Source: Dastarcus helophoroides
Taxonomy: Eukaryota > Arthropoda > Insecta > Coleoptera > Bothrideridae
Assembly (NCBI GenBank): GCA_028583605.1
Contig: CM053326.1
Coordinates: 11,416,587-11,480,586, forward strand
Reading direction: 5' to 3'
Length of the DNA: 64,000 nt
Shown here: piece by piece, positions 23,001 through 34,500 of the stretch
Layout of the letters: every line of letters begins with the position of its first letter
Position numbering within the stretch: position 1 is the first letter of the stretch
Notes under the pieces: generated by a model
The model's database searches: none
Told to the model about the DNA's origin: nothing
The model's input: the letters and a program-made list of their open reading frames with translations, nothing else
Position numbers and translations under genes: made by a program

Positions 23001-24051
23001 AGAAATTTTCAAAAAGAAATGGTCAAAATTTTATAGTCGAAATTAAAAAAGATTAAAATTTGCAAAAGATTTAAGGATTTTTATCGAATTTACAAAATAA
23101 TTCGAAATTTTAAAAAATTTAAATTTTGAATAGTTGAGAAATTTGCACTCAACTTTTCAATATAAACCAAAATTTTTGAAACCGGAATATTGACAAGAAG
23201 TGAAAATTATCAGGTTTTCAAAAGTTGAAATATTGAGAAGTTAAAATGTTGAAAAAAGTTTTAAATTTTTGGTAGTTAAAATTTTGAATCAAAATGGAAC
23301 ATTTTTAAAAAGTTGAAATGTTAGGTCAAAAAATTGAAATTTTGAAGAAATGTCAAACATTTCATGAAATTTTAAAATTTTCAAAAGGATCGAAATTTTG
23401 AAAGAATTTGGAAAAATTAAGAAAGTAGCGAAATTTTTAACAAAAAAAATCAAAAACTAATCGAAACTGCAAAAAAAAGTCGAAAATTTGAAAAATAGTT
23501 GACATTTAAATAAAAACCAGTCGAAATTATTAACAATCGAAATTTTCAATAAAAAAATTATAATTTTCCCAAAAAAATTAAAAACGAGGATAAAATTTAG
23601 AAAAAAGTCGAAAATTTAAAAAGTCAACAGTTCAGTTTTTAAAAAAAATTTACATTTTCAGAAAAAGTAAGAATTTTCAAATGGTAAAAATTTAAAAAAA
23701 TTTAATAATTAATTTTCAAAAAAAAATTACAAAAAAAAGAGAACACCCAAAAGTCTAAATATTTACGAAAATACGGACATTTTTAAAAGAGTATTCACAG
23801 TTTTTCAGAAAAGTCAATACTTAAAAATAAAGTAAGGTCAAAATTACAAAAAAAATCTAAATTTTGCAATACAACAATCCAACCTTTCAAAAAACGCGAC
23901 ATTATCAAAAGTTTTCATTGTGAAGTTTTTAAAGAAATCTAAAATTTTCGAATGGTAACGTTCTGAAAATGTCGAAATTGACAGTGGAAATCTTAAAAAT
24001 TTTAAAGCGCTAAGCAGCACCCCCTTTAGTTTTGGTTAGGTGCCGCCACTG
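20076..24051. mobile_element. hAT-ended AT-filler element, copy 1 (CAGTGGCGGC ends)
   Basis: It starts CAGTGGCGGCTGGCGTA and ends GCCGCCACTG. A perfect 8-bp target duplication, gtctattc, lies at 20068-20075 and 24052-24059. The length is 3976 bp. The word GCAGCACCCCC occurs just inside both ends (about 20098 and 24015). No transposase is encoded. The interior is AT-rich filler, pyrimidine-rich on the left and purine-rich from about 21270 rightwards. It is the same family and orientation as 58509-62490, from which it differs by an extra segment at 20733-20926. Confidence 0.9.
20733..20926. repeat. Copy-specific 194-bp segment within the hAT-ended element
   Basis: This higher-complexity stretch (including atgacgtcgatgcatctttt and gccagttctgctggcgca) is absent from the otherwise collinear second copy near 59203. 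It is bordered by gtgac on both sides (20728-20732 and 20922-20926). Either it is an insertion with a 5-bp duplication, or it was lost from the other copy through microhomology. Confidence 0.6.
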
Positions 24052-24169
24052 GTCTATTCACTGTAGCTTTTATTTATTTTTTTTAAGGGAATTTAAAGAG
24101 CCGCAATTGTCTTTTAAAAGAGTCGCATGCGGCTTACCAGCCTCGGTTTGCCGACCCCTAGCCTAGACC

Positions 24170-24389
24170 TTTTCCATGGATAAACAAAAGATTGCAATAC
24201 AATAGCAACGAACAATAACTTATTAAAAGTATCAGAAGTTTCACGCTAAGAACTCAGACCGGTTTTGCACAACAAAATTTTGAAAACAAGGATGTTGACC
24301 AAAATTTTGAAAATCGAAAACCTAGAGTATCAAGCCTTGAGTGATAGCTATGTATTGAGTCATTAAGTACTGGCATTTGCAGGGGTTAA
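24170..24389. other. Short intergenic spacer
   Basis: No gene recognised. This is probably 5' sequence of the mariner remnant that follows; no terminal repeat was identified. Confidence 0.3.
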
Positions 24390-25060
24390 GAGGTATAATA
24401 AGGAGATTTACGAAGATATGCTTAACACCCTTGGCGATCAATGTTCTTCGTATGCAACCGTGAAAAACTGAGTGATTGAGAAAGTCCGTTTCTAGGCCCG
24501 TCCTCGAAAATATCTAAGCAGTTCATCACATGATTTTATCAGACCGTAGAATTGGGCTAAAAGGAATATCTGAGGTATTGAATATTTCTATGATATTTGG
24601 CAATTCATTTTGTAGAAATTTTTCTCATATCCAAATTGGCATGAACTAGTTTACGCTTTGAAAATATCTAAGCAGTTCATCACATGATTTTATCACACCG
24701 TAGAATTGAGCTAAAACGAATATCTGAGGTACTGAATATTTCTATGATATTTGGGGATCCATTTTGCAGAAATTTTCTCTCGCCGATTTGGATATGAGAA
24801 CAATTTCTGCAAAATGGATTCCCATATATCTGAATGTTGATCAGAAGTGTGCAAAATTTTCTTCCAACGAGAAGGTTATAGAAGCTGTGGAGGTCTGGTT
24901 TTCGGAGCAAGATAAAACTTTTTTTTTAAGGTTTAAAGGCGTTGCAGGTTCGCTCAGTGTAATAAGTATATAATATTGAGAGAATATGTTGAATATCGAA
25001 TTTTTCTTGTTTTCTTGTTTAAAATAAATCTGCCTCTTTTTTTTTTCATTTAAGACAATA
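24390..25060 (+). pseudogene. mariner transposase remnant with internal duplication and deletion
   Basis: The plus-strand fragments line up with one mariner transposase. YEDMLNTLGDQCSSYATVKN is the N-terminal helix-turn-helix region. HHMILSDRRIGLKGISEVLN occurs twice. DMRTISAKWIPIYLNVDQKC follows, and then, after a jump, NEKVIEAVEVWFSEQDKTFF and GEYVE from the extreme C-terminus. The catalytic core between them is missing. A 154-bp block is tandemly repeated (24506-24659 and from 24660). An 18-bp perfect inverted repeat (24757-24774 and 24802-24819) lies after the second copy. Stops are numerous. This family differs from the mariners at 16151 and 36453. Confidence 0.75.
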
Positions 25061-25405
25061 CTGAAAATTTTAGCCATGTGCTTGCTAGAGAGATATAACT
25101 TTGTTTTCGATCTATTTTTTTAAAATTTTCTTGAGAGTGATGTTCTTTAATAAAACACTTTATTTACAACTCGTTAGGTCAAAAAGAAAAATTAAATTGG
25201 GTTGGAGGAATGGAAATTTAAACACAACATCGCATTCATTTCTAAATCGCATTTATTAAAAATTATACGTACTCGATTAAGTTTACGATTTTTGCATTGC
25301 AAAAGAACCTGCCACTTTTTCAAGCGGGTTAAGAATGTTCGATGTTTTTAAATACGGATACTACTTTTGTACGAGGTTCACCGAATTGTTATTATCCTTT
25401 GTGTA
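25061..25405 (-). other. 3' flank and probable 3' UTR of the Patsas-like gene
   Basis: No other coding sequence. On the minus strand AATAAA-type words follow the stop codon (about 25245-25250 and 25149), so polyadenylation could occur within 160-260 bases of the stop. The exact site cannot be seen. Confidence 0.4.
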
Positions 25406-25591
25406 TCAGATGTAGTCATAACTGTAGTCATCATCAAATTCTTCTGGTGTACAAAAGAAAAATTCGATAAGGTTTAGAATTGGTCCTCTAGAAAATGGGT
25501 TGAAATAACGACCTCTCTTGTCCCTCAGATAAGGATATCTCTTGTAATTAAACATTTCGTTTGTTGTTAAATTCATGCAGGCATGTAGAAT
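25406..25591 (-). CDS. Patsas: Patsas-like gene, exon 5 (C-terminus)
   Basis: It encodes residues 464-524: ILHACMNLTTNEMFNYKRYP, then NPFSRGPILNLIEFFF and an acidic, tyrosine-rich tail ending SYDYI before TGA. It is separated from exon 4 by a 54-bp intron (25592-25645, GTAAGT...TTTTAG). Confidence 0.94.
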   Translation of the reverse strand: MLHACMNLTTNEMFNYKRYPYLRDKRGRYFNPFSRGPILNLIEFFFCTPEEFDDDYSYDYI

Positions 25592-28500
25592 CTAAAACAA
25601 GATTTGCGAAAAAATTGCATCAATAATTTAAAGTTGTGAACTTACGGAAGTACATGTCAAAATCCAACCCAAGCCGGAAAATACAAATGCCTCAATCAAA
25701 CCCAGAATGTACATAATACCAAAGCCCTCAATGGCTATGCAGTACGTAGCAAAATATATTGTAAATGAGCAATTAATAGCAACGCTCATAACGAATAGAA
25801 AAAACCAAGTTCTATTTCTTAGACCAACGCAGTTATAGATAAATGGACAATGGTGATCGAAATATGAGACACATCTGTTGCAAATTCTGCAGTGTTTTGC
25901 TCTTAAAGGCCTTACGCATTTACATGAATGGCATAATCTGGTAAGCAAAGAGTTTCGCTTCTTCCATTTATCGAAATACGGAATTTGTTTTATTGCTCGA
26001 TGGTACGATTCTGTGTTTAATGGAATATAACCCGGGTCTTTTCTATTTGCTATTATCCAACATATCCACATTACGATATTCCAGTAAATGAAACAGTAGT
26101 GGGATGCCCTCAATATATTCCATGTAATGGGAATGCACTAAAATTTAAAAAAAAATCAAATTAGAAATTAGTTGGGAAAAGCGTACAGAGCATCATGCTC
26201 ATGCGATGCACATGCTAATGAGATGCATGCTAATGAGATACCCTCATCTAATGCTAAGAATATCAGAAATTGCTTTGATATAAAATTTGAAAAATACATT
26301 GGCGTTTCGTTAAATGATTTTCTTAAATAAAATAGTGCTTAGATTGTGGCACGTCCAGTTATATACTGGAAGTTGACTCCAAGTTTTTAATTTTAAGTAA
26401 AACACTTTGTGTGTAAGATTCAGATCTTTAATTTCTTGCGAAATTTAAAATAAACTTGTTATAACTTTATCTATAAAATGTATACTCCTAAAGGTTTATC
26501 ATTGACATGTCGAGGAATTACTAAAAGTTGAATTCTTTTAGTAATTTCTTGTCATGGTCCAATCCCGTAAGAAGTATATCTTTTACTGACTCTGACGCAG
26601 TTTATGAATTGCTTTCAGCACTACTCATTGCGTTGAAACACAGTATCAAATCCAAATAGTCGTACCTTCCTTATGCAACTTTAAACCATACGTATACTGT
26701 GTCCTACTAGTGCAGGACTAATTTAAATTAGTCCTGCATATCTTTAAAGACATGGTTACAAAAGTTGACTCCATAATTAGGACGCGACAACGCGTATACA
26801 GGATGGCGCAATTGAACTGTCAACAGGGCCGGTTCTAGAGTTTTGAGCGCCCAGGGCAAAACAAAATTTGGCGCCCTTTCATACAAGAATATACAAATTT
26901 ACTGCAAATTAAAAAAAAATAGTAAAAAAGGGCAAAAAATCAAAATTACACAATAACTGTGTAAAAAATTATTTATTTTTTTTTGTCCTGTTTCGATTAG
27001 TCTAACTATCGATCTAAATCTGAATTTCAAACCAAAATTCAAATTTCAAGAAGATGGTCGAAATGTTGAAAAAAATTAGAAAATTTTAAATCCAAATCCA
27101 GATATTTGTCCAAATTTATTTGAAAGAAATCCGGACTTTCCAATTTGAAGTTAAACTTTGAATATTATTTCGTTAATGTTTAGTTTAGTTTTTGGACTAC
27201 TTTACTTTTCGAATTTTTTCTCTTTAAATTTGTATCTTTACTCTAAATTTCGAATGAAAATTCTGAAAAAAATCCAAAGATTAAATTCAAAATTTATGTT
27301 AATAATTACAAAAACCATTTTAATTACAAAATGGCATTTGGGTAAGAGTATATTTTTTTCCTAAGATTTTCTTTGAAATTTAACGTTCAAACTTAACTTA
27401 AGCTTTCAATAAAATTGAAATTTCCAAAGAGGTTTAAATTATCAAAAAGCCGAAATTTTCAAAAAAAGTCAAAATTTTGCAATAAGTTCAAATTTTCAAA
27501 TAAATAAAAATTTTAAAATAAGTCCAAATTTTTAAAACTCAAATTTTTTAAAAGAATTTAAAATTTCCAGAAAAGAAATTTTGAACAGATGTCGAAAATT
27601 TCAAGTACCAATTCTGAAAAGTCCAACTTTTAAAAAAACTAAGTTTTTTAAAAAAGTGGAAAAAATATAAAAGAAATGTTAAGAAAAGGTTAAAATTTCG
27701 AATTTTTCAAAAAAGGTTTAAATTTCCAAAACGGTCGAAATTTTTAAATTAATATTTCAAAAAAGTTGAAATTTCCACCAAAAGCTGAAATCTCGAAAAA
27801 ATTGACTTTTTTAAAAATAGTCAAAATTCTGGTAAGAAGTACTAACTGTAGAAAAAAACATTTTTTTAAAAAAGTCGAAATTTTCATCATACTTAAAAAT
27901 TTCGAAAAACACTAAAAATTTTTAAAACAATCAAAAGCTTAAAAAAAATCGAAATTTTCAATCAGAAAAGAAAGTCAAAATTTTGAAAAAGAAAGTTTTT
28001 AAAAGTTTATATGTTGAGATGTCTGCATTGTTAAAAAAGTCAAAATTTTTGATAATAAATAGAAATTTAAAAAAAGTTGAATTTTTAAAATATATTAAAA
28101 TTTTCAATAAAAGTGAAACTTTTCAAAAAACTTAAAAATTACATAAAAACCGAAATTTGGAGAAAAATTTGAAATTTGGAGAAAAAAATAAAAATTTTGA
28201 CAAAAAATCCAATTTTTCTAAAAAAACCCAATTTTCAAAAAAAATAAAATATTTTAATTAATATTTTCAAATATAATTCAAAATTTCAGAAAAAGTCAAA
28301 TTTTGGAAAAATTCAGACATTTTTAAGAAATGATCAAAACCTTACGAAAAAAACTAGATTTTAAAAAAAATCAAATTTCCAAAAAGTCGAAATTTTGGAC
28401 ATAATTAAAAATTTTGAAAAGTGTAATTTTTTTAAGAAAAGTAAAAATTTTCGCACAAATTTTTTGTCAGAATTTTAAAAAGGAACCGACATTTTGGCTA

Positions 28501-31500
28501 GTTTCAATTTTTCAGTCTTAATTTTCAAAAATGTTGAGATTTTCTGGAAAAAGTTTTTAAACAAAGTATTTTTGTTTATTTTTGAGAAAAAGTTGATATT
28601 TTGAAAAATAATGTTTCAAGTAATTAGTTCAAATTTTCAACAAAGAATCTTTCAGAGTTTTAATTTACAATAAATCGAATATGGAAAAAAAGTAGAAAAT
28701 TAAAAAAAAGTCAATATTTTTCAAAAATACAATTTTTCAGTCAGAATTTCAAGAAAAGGCCCAACTTTTGAAAAAGGGTTTAATTTTGTTATCTGAATTT
28801 CCAAAAAGTTGAAATTAAAAAAAAAATTCAAAATATTCGACATTTTCGAAGAAGCCGGATTTTTTAAAAAAAGGTCAAATTTTCAGCAGAAGTAGAGAAA
28901 TCGAAATTTACACAAAAAGTATCTTCCACTTTCAAAATTCGTCTTTTTTGGAAATTTCAACTTTTTTATTAACATTTTTCTTTTTGAATTTTCGACTTTA
29001 GTCCCAATTAACTGTTCGGAAAATCAAGATTTTTTTTTTAATTTCAACTTTATTCTCGAAACATAGAACTTCTCTTAAAATATCAACTGTTTTCAAAATA
29101 TGTTTCTTCAAAATTTCGCAATATTACTTTAAAAAATCTACTCCTTTTGAAAATTTTCACTCTTTTATTCGATTTTACTGGAAATTTCAATCAAAATTTG
29201 GCTTCTCTCAAAATTTTGACACATTTTTTTCAAAATTGTACTGTAAATTTCAACTTTTTTCTTAAAATTTCTACCTTTTCCCCCAGATTGTTTACTTTTA
29301 ATTTGGCAATATTTTTCAAAAATTCTGTTTTCTTTTAAAATTTCGAGTTTTCTCCAAATTTGACTGCCCTGAAATTTCGACTTTTATTTCAAAAATTGTC
29401 CTGGAAAATGTTGACTTCTGTTTATAAAAATTCTAATTTATTTTCAAATATTGCACTTTTCTGAGCAATTAACGATTTTTACTGAAGCTCAGTTTTATTC
29501 TAGAAAATTCAAATTTTCCTTTTTTCCAAAGTTCGTAATATTTCTCAAAAATTCTGCTTTTCTTGAAATTTCATACGGTTTTTAATTTGACTTTTTGAAC
29601 TTCTCAAAATTTCGATTTTTTATTGCCAAATTCTTTTGGCCACGGTGAGTTAGGATGGAGCACTTGCCTTAGTTCATCTCGTCCAGCAAAATTTTCGGAG
29701 GATGATATTGTGCATTTTTTTTTAATGTTTGTACTTGCCTCGAAATTGCAAATTTTTTTCAAAATTTGGCATTTCGTTTCGATTTTATTTTCCAAATACA
29801 GATCAAAATATGAATTTCTTTGTAAAATTTTTACTCCTTCCTTAAAATGCATAAATTTTCTTTAACATTTTTCAAAATACGTGTTTTTTTAGTTTTGATT
29901 TTTTTTTCAAAATTCGCCTTTTTTTATTCACCAAAATTTGAAAGCTTTTGTAAGCTTCAATTTTTTCCCAATAGGTCTTTTTCCCATAAATTTAACCATA
30001 GATATTTCTCAAAAATTCTATTTGTTGTAAATATTTCGGCTTTTTAATAAATCAACTTTTTGGAAATTTCGACATAACTTGATTCTCCAAATTTGTCGTT
30101 TCTTTCATAATTTCTAGCATAAAATTCAACCATTCAACCGTTAGTATTCTTTCCCCCTTCGAAATTTCGATTCCAAAAGTCGTATTTTTTTGAAATTTCG
30201 GCTTTCTTTTCAAAATTCGGGTTTATTTGCTCAAAATTTGACTTTCTCTTGGAAATTACATTTTTTAGAAATGACGCTTTTACCACAATTTTCATTATTT
30301 TGTTGAAATTTCTCTCTTTCGAAATGTTTTCTTTTCCCAAGATTTTGATTTCTATAAAAATGTTTACTTTCTTAAACACAACTTTCTGAAAATTTCGATT
30401 TATTTTTCAGATTTGTACAGGATGAGCGGAACTCGATGTCTCGGCGCTATTATAAGAAAAGGAAAAACGATATCAGAAATTTCAAATTAGATTCTTACAT
30501 TGGATTAAATAAGGTCCATTTTAAGCCCAATTTGCATATTTTTCCAGATTTGGAAACCAAAGTAATGACGTCATTGATTTTTTTTTATTTGGAAACATAC
30601 CTATATTTTTACCCATTTAAAAAGAGTTAATTTTTATAAACAAATTTTGTAAACAAACAAATTTGATATCTTTTTTCGTTAATAAGTTATAAGCAAATTT
30701 ATCGTAAAAAGTGTATTAATAAAAATTCGCAATTCGTACGATTTAATCAAACTGTCTTTGGAAACGACTCTATTAAATATTTTTAGGTTTAGAATAATAT
30801 GTTTCTGGTATCTCAGAGATTATTTACCATCTATTCTAGGGTTCTTTTAAAATTCCCCATAAACTAATAGATAATACAAGGTGAGTCAGAAAGAATAGGC
30901 CAACGCAAAACTGGAGATACTAGACACCAAAATATTACGATTGAGCTCAACATGCCTCATATTAATGTGGCTGGTTTAAGAGATACAGGGCATTCAAATT
31001 TCTGAAATTTCTCAATAATTGGGAAAGTTTTGGTGCTATAAATTTAATATTTTAATTTTAGACGAATTAAACTTACTTTAGCTTACTTTAGCTTTACTTT
31101 AGCTTCACGTTAGCTTTACTTTAGCTTTACTTTAGCTTTACTTTAGCTTACTTTAGCTTTAGACGACTTAAACAATAGTAGCTTTTCTTTGTAGAATTGA
31201 TCGTTCCTTTATAGTGTCTACTTGTTTTAAGTAAAACTCTACAGATGAAAAAAATATGTTTTAATTTACGTAATGATTATGTGAAACTAGCGCCTTCTAG
31301 GGGCAACATCAATATAAATTTAAAATTCGTAATTCTCACATTGAAAAACATAAAATTCTCAAATATTAAATTTATAGAATTAAAACTTTTTCAATTATTA
31401 GAAAATTTCAGAATAAAATTTAAACTTTGAACGCCCTGTATCTCTTAAATCAGCCACATTGGTATAAGGCATGTTGAGCTCAATCGTAATATTTTGATGT

Positions 31501-34500
31501 CTAGTATCTCCAGTTTAGCATTGGCCCATTCTTTCTGACTCACCCTGTATAACATTTACGTGAACATTTTTCCAAGTCAAATGGCAACATAAAATGTGTG
31601 TCAACCATTAGTTCAATTATTGACAGATGCTACTATACTTTTATTTTTAATTTATTGCGTTTCCAGGGGCTACTTGTCTAAATCGTAGTAATTACAATTT
31701 TTTGATAATATTCTTTTTTTACAATATAATTGCTTATAACTTTTTAACCAAAAAAGATACCAAATTTTTTCCTTCAAAAAATTTGTTTGGAAAAATTAGG
31801 TATTTTTAAATATGCAGAAATATAGGTATGTTTTTAGAAAAAAAAGTTTTATGACGTCATTACTTTGGTTTCCAAAGCTGAAAAGATATGCAAATTTGAT
31901 TTTAAATAGACCTTATTCAATCCAATTCAATAATCTTTTTTCTGATTTCTTTTATCGTTTTTCCTTTTCTTAGAATAGAGCTGGGACATCGAGTTTCGCT
32001 CACCCTGTATATATGTTTAATTTCGACCAATTTGTGTTCCTCTAGGAAATTAGGTTCTTTTTAAATTACATTTTTTTTTCTCGAAAATTCAACTGTTGCT
32101 TAGTTTTCAAAATTAAGTTTTTTTTTTTTAATTTCGCAATATTATCAAAAATTATGCTTTTTTTCATAATATGAACTTTTTAAATTATATTTTCTGGAAA
32201 TTTTTACCTGTTCCTTCAAATCCATTTTTTTCTAAAATTAGAGGAATTTATTTTGAAAAATACGTTTTTTTTTCAAAATTTAACCTTGTCCAATAAATTT
32301 AAAACTTTCTTAAGAAATTTGTGACTTTTTTCCAAAATGTTGATTTTTCATTGAAATACAAATCTTGTCCCCTGAAACCAAAAAAGATTAAAAAACACAA
32401 CAAAGATTGCTCTAACACGTTTTGACAGCCAAGCTATCATCTTCAAAGAGATAGTTTCTCGCTGAAGATGCTAGCTTGGCTGTCGAAACGCCTTAAAACA
32501 ACTTTTGTTGTGTTTTTAATCTTTCGTGGTTTCATGGGACAAGATTTGTATTTCAATTTTTGAAGATAACCAAGGGCCAGTCCGTTCCATCAAAATTCGT
32601 TATTTTCTTACTTTTCTCCAAATTCAGCATTTTCCAAACATCTTTCTTTTGTTAAATCCTACTTTCTCGAAATTTAATTTTTTTAGCGATTTTACTTTTT
32701 TTTTCAAATTGCTAAATTAAGAAGGTATGAATTGGTTGAAAAATATTGTTTTTGGAAATATCGAAAAAAATATTTCTTTTCAGTTTCAGTTTGTTTCCCC
32801 AAATTTTGAAATTACGTCAAATTTTAATTGAAAAAGTAAAAACTTAGAAACTATTAAATTAAATTTAAATTGTAATCGACTATTTTCTCAAAGTGTCGCT
32901 CTCAAAATGTTTAGAAGCTTGAAATTTGAGATATTTTGAAATTTAGTTTTTTTTTTAAATTTCGTCTCTCACTTTTAAAACATACAGTCAGATACAGACA
33001 GATATATTTTTTTTATTTTGACTTTAAACTTAAAAACTAATATTCAGAGTTGAGCTGACAATTTATGGATAAAAGTGTATACTTTGAAAAAAAATGGAAT
33101 TTTTAAAAAACAGAAAACTTTAGGGATTACTTGTAAAAGTTTAACAATTTTAAGATTGCTGTGAAAATTTCGACCCTAATTTTAAAATCTGAACTGTTGA
33201 AATTTATTTGTTTAGTGAAATTGTCACTTTGAAACTTGAAATTTTTCCAGATTAATCTGAAATTTTGAGAAAGTAGTGGACATTTTGATGTTAACGTCGA
33301 AATTTTGACATTAAAATGTCAGGAAGAAAAAAAATGTTAAGGAAAGAGTTTAAAGAAAAGAATTGAAATTTTCAAAAAAACGAAAGCATTGTAAAAAATT
33401 TAAATTCAAAAACTCGATAAATAGGTCAAAAATTTAAAAATTAATATTTCGAGAAAATCATCTAAATTTTAATCAAATTAGAAAATTCTAGAAAACAACA
33501 AAATATGACCATTTAAAATTTTTGGAAAAATTGAAATTTTCCGATTATGGTGCGATATTTTGAAAACAAAGTCGTAATTTTATGTAAGAAATGGACATTT
33601 TCAATTGAAATTAAGCAATTTGAGAGATTTCGAGAAAAACAAAAAAGGGATTAATTTTCTAAGACGAAAAAGTAAACATTTCTGGAAAAAAATTCTTACA
33701 AGCGACCTTTTAGGTAAGCAGACACCAGACTACATTTTTAAGGGAAGCTGTGCTTTCCCAGCTTCCACTGAGAACACTCCACTTTAGAGAATATATCATT
33801 TTATGCATCCCAGATGCTGATATACAGTAGGAATCTATAAACTTCTTTTTGCGTATTATTTTATAAATCCCTACCTACCCTGTCCTTAATATGTGCTAGC
33901 TTGGTAGTATTTTTTTTCTGTCCAAAATTTTATTTAATTTATCCTGCACTTTAACAAATTAGCGTGTTCTAGCGCAGTATGGACTCATAAAGCGCGGCTC
34001 TGATTGTGGAAGCCTTAGGAACCTTAATTTTATCAATAACGGAAGTAATTGCAATTTTCTTGAAAAATATGTCTCCTAAACATATTCATTCAAATTCTAA
34101 TATCTCTCGGAACCACAAGACATTCCAACGAAATTGTCCGATCTATTTGAATCCACCTTTAATAAATACGTTTGATACACATAGTGTTTAAAAAATACTA
34201 TGGAATTTCAATAATCTTGTATAATTTCATTTTTTTTTATTTGAAGCTTCCTTTGGTGCTAATTAATTCACATAATCTACCTGACGATCTGATGGTATAA
34301 TGTAATCTGAACGATTTTTCTACTTAATTTCATTAAAGTGTTCTGATTGTAATAATTAAGCATGCACAAAGAAAAAAATAAACTTACCCTAATTATATAC
34401 ATAGGGTAACCCCAAAGGAGTACTGAACACATAAAAAACAGCAATGGAACTTTTGAATTTCCTGCTTTTCCAAATAACAAACCCCATACATCATTAACAG

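Larger units (their letters stand above)
17257..24160. mobile_element. hAT element with TAGGGGTCGGCAAAC ends, split by a second hAT element
   Basis: The left end TAGGGGTCGGCAAACTTTT (17257) and inverted right end GTTTGCCGACCCCTA (24160) are flanked by acctagac (17249-17256) and gcctagac (24161-24168), 7 of 8 identical. Words of the form gagccgca / agagccaca recur near both ends. Excluding the nested element 20076-24051 and its 8-bp duplication, it is about 2.9 kb, all AT-rich filler with no transposase. Filler at 17500-18175 is purine-rich on this strand, then flips to pyrimidine-rich to about 20030. Confidence 0.82.
30416..32009. repeat. Fold-back element with long inverted arms (outer)
   Basis: The left edge TACAGGATGAGCGGAACTCG is matched inversely by the right edge (read inwards TACAGGGTGAGCGAAACTCG). 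Similarity continues through AGAAAAGGAAAAACGAT, GGTTTCCAAAGT and tgacgtcat for more than 200 bp of each arm. It is flanked by TA. A second fold-back element sits in its middle. It is non-coding, located in intron 3 of the Patsas-like gene. Confidence 0.8.

Noticed and set aside
20000..24000. Regularly spaced short repeats that could suggest a CRISPR array
   Set aside because: The repeats are degenerate, spacers are not of constant length and the context is a eukaryotic intron/transposon genome.
25406..26137. Assignment as HIP14/ZDHHC17
   Set aside because: The ankyrin-DHHC architecture fits, but the DHHCPFIYNC core and the C-terminal tail match the Patsas-type subfamily better than the HIP14 DHHCPWVGNC pattern.
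17812..33787. Many short lysine/phenylalanine-rich frames in the AT-rich tracts
   Set aside because: Composition-driven frames (Phe, Lys, Ile, Ser, Asn) without domains, conserved starts or splice context.
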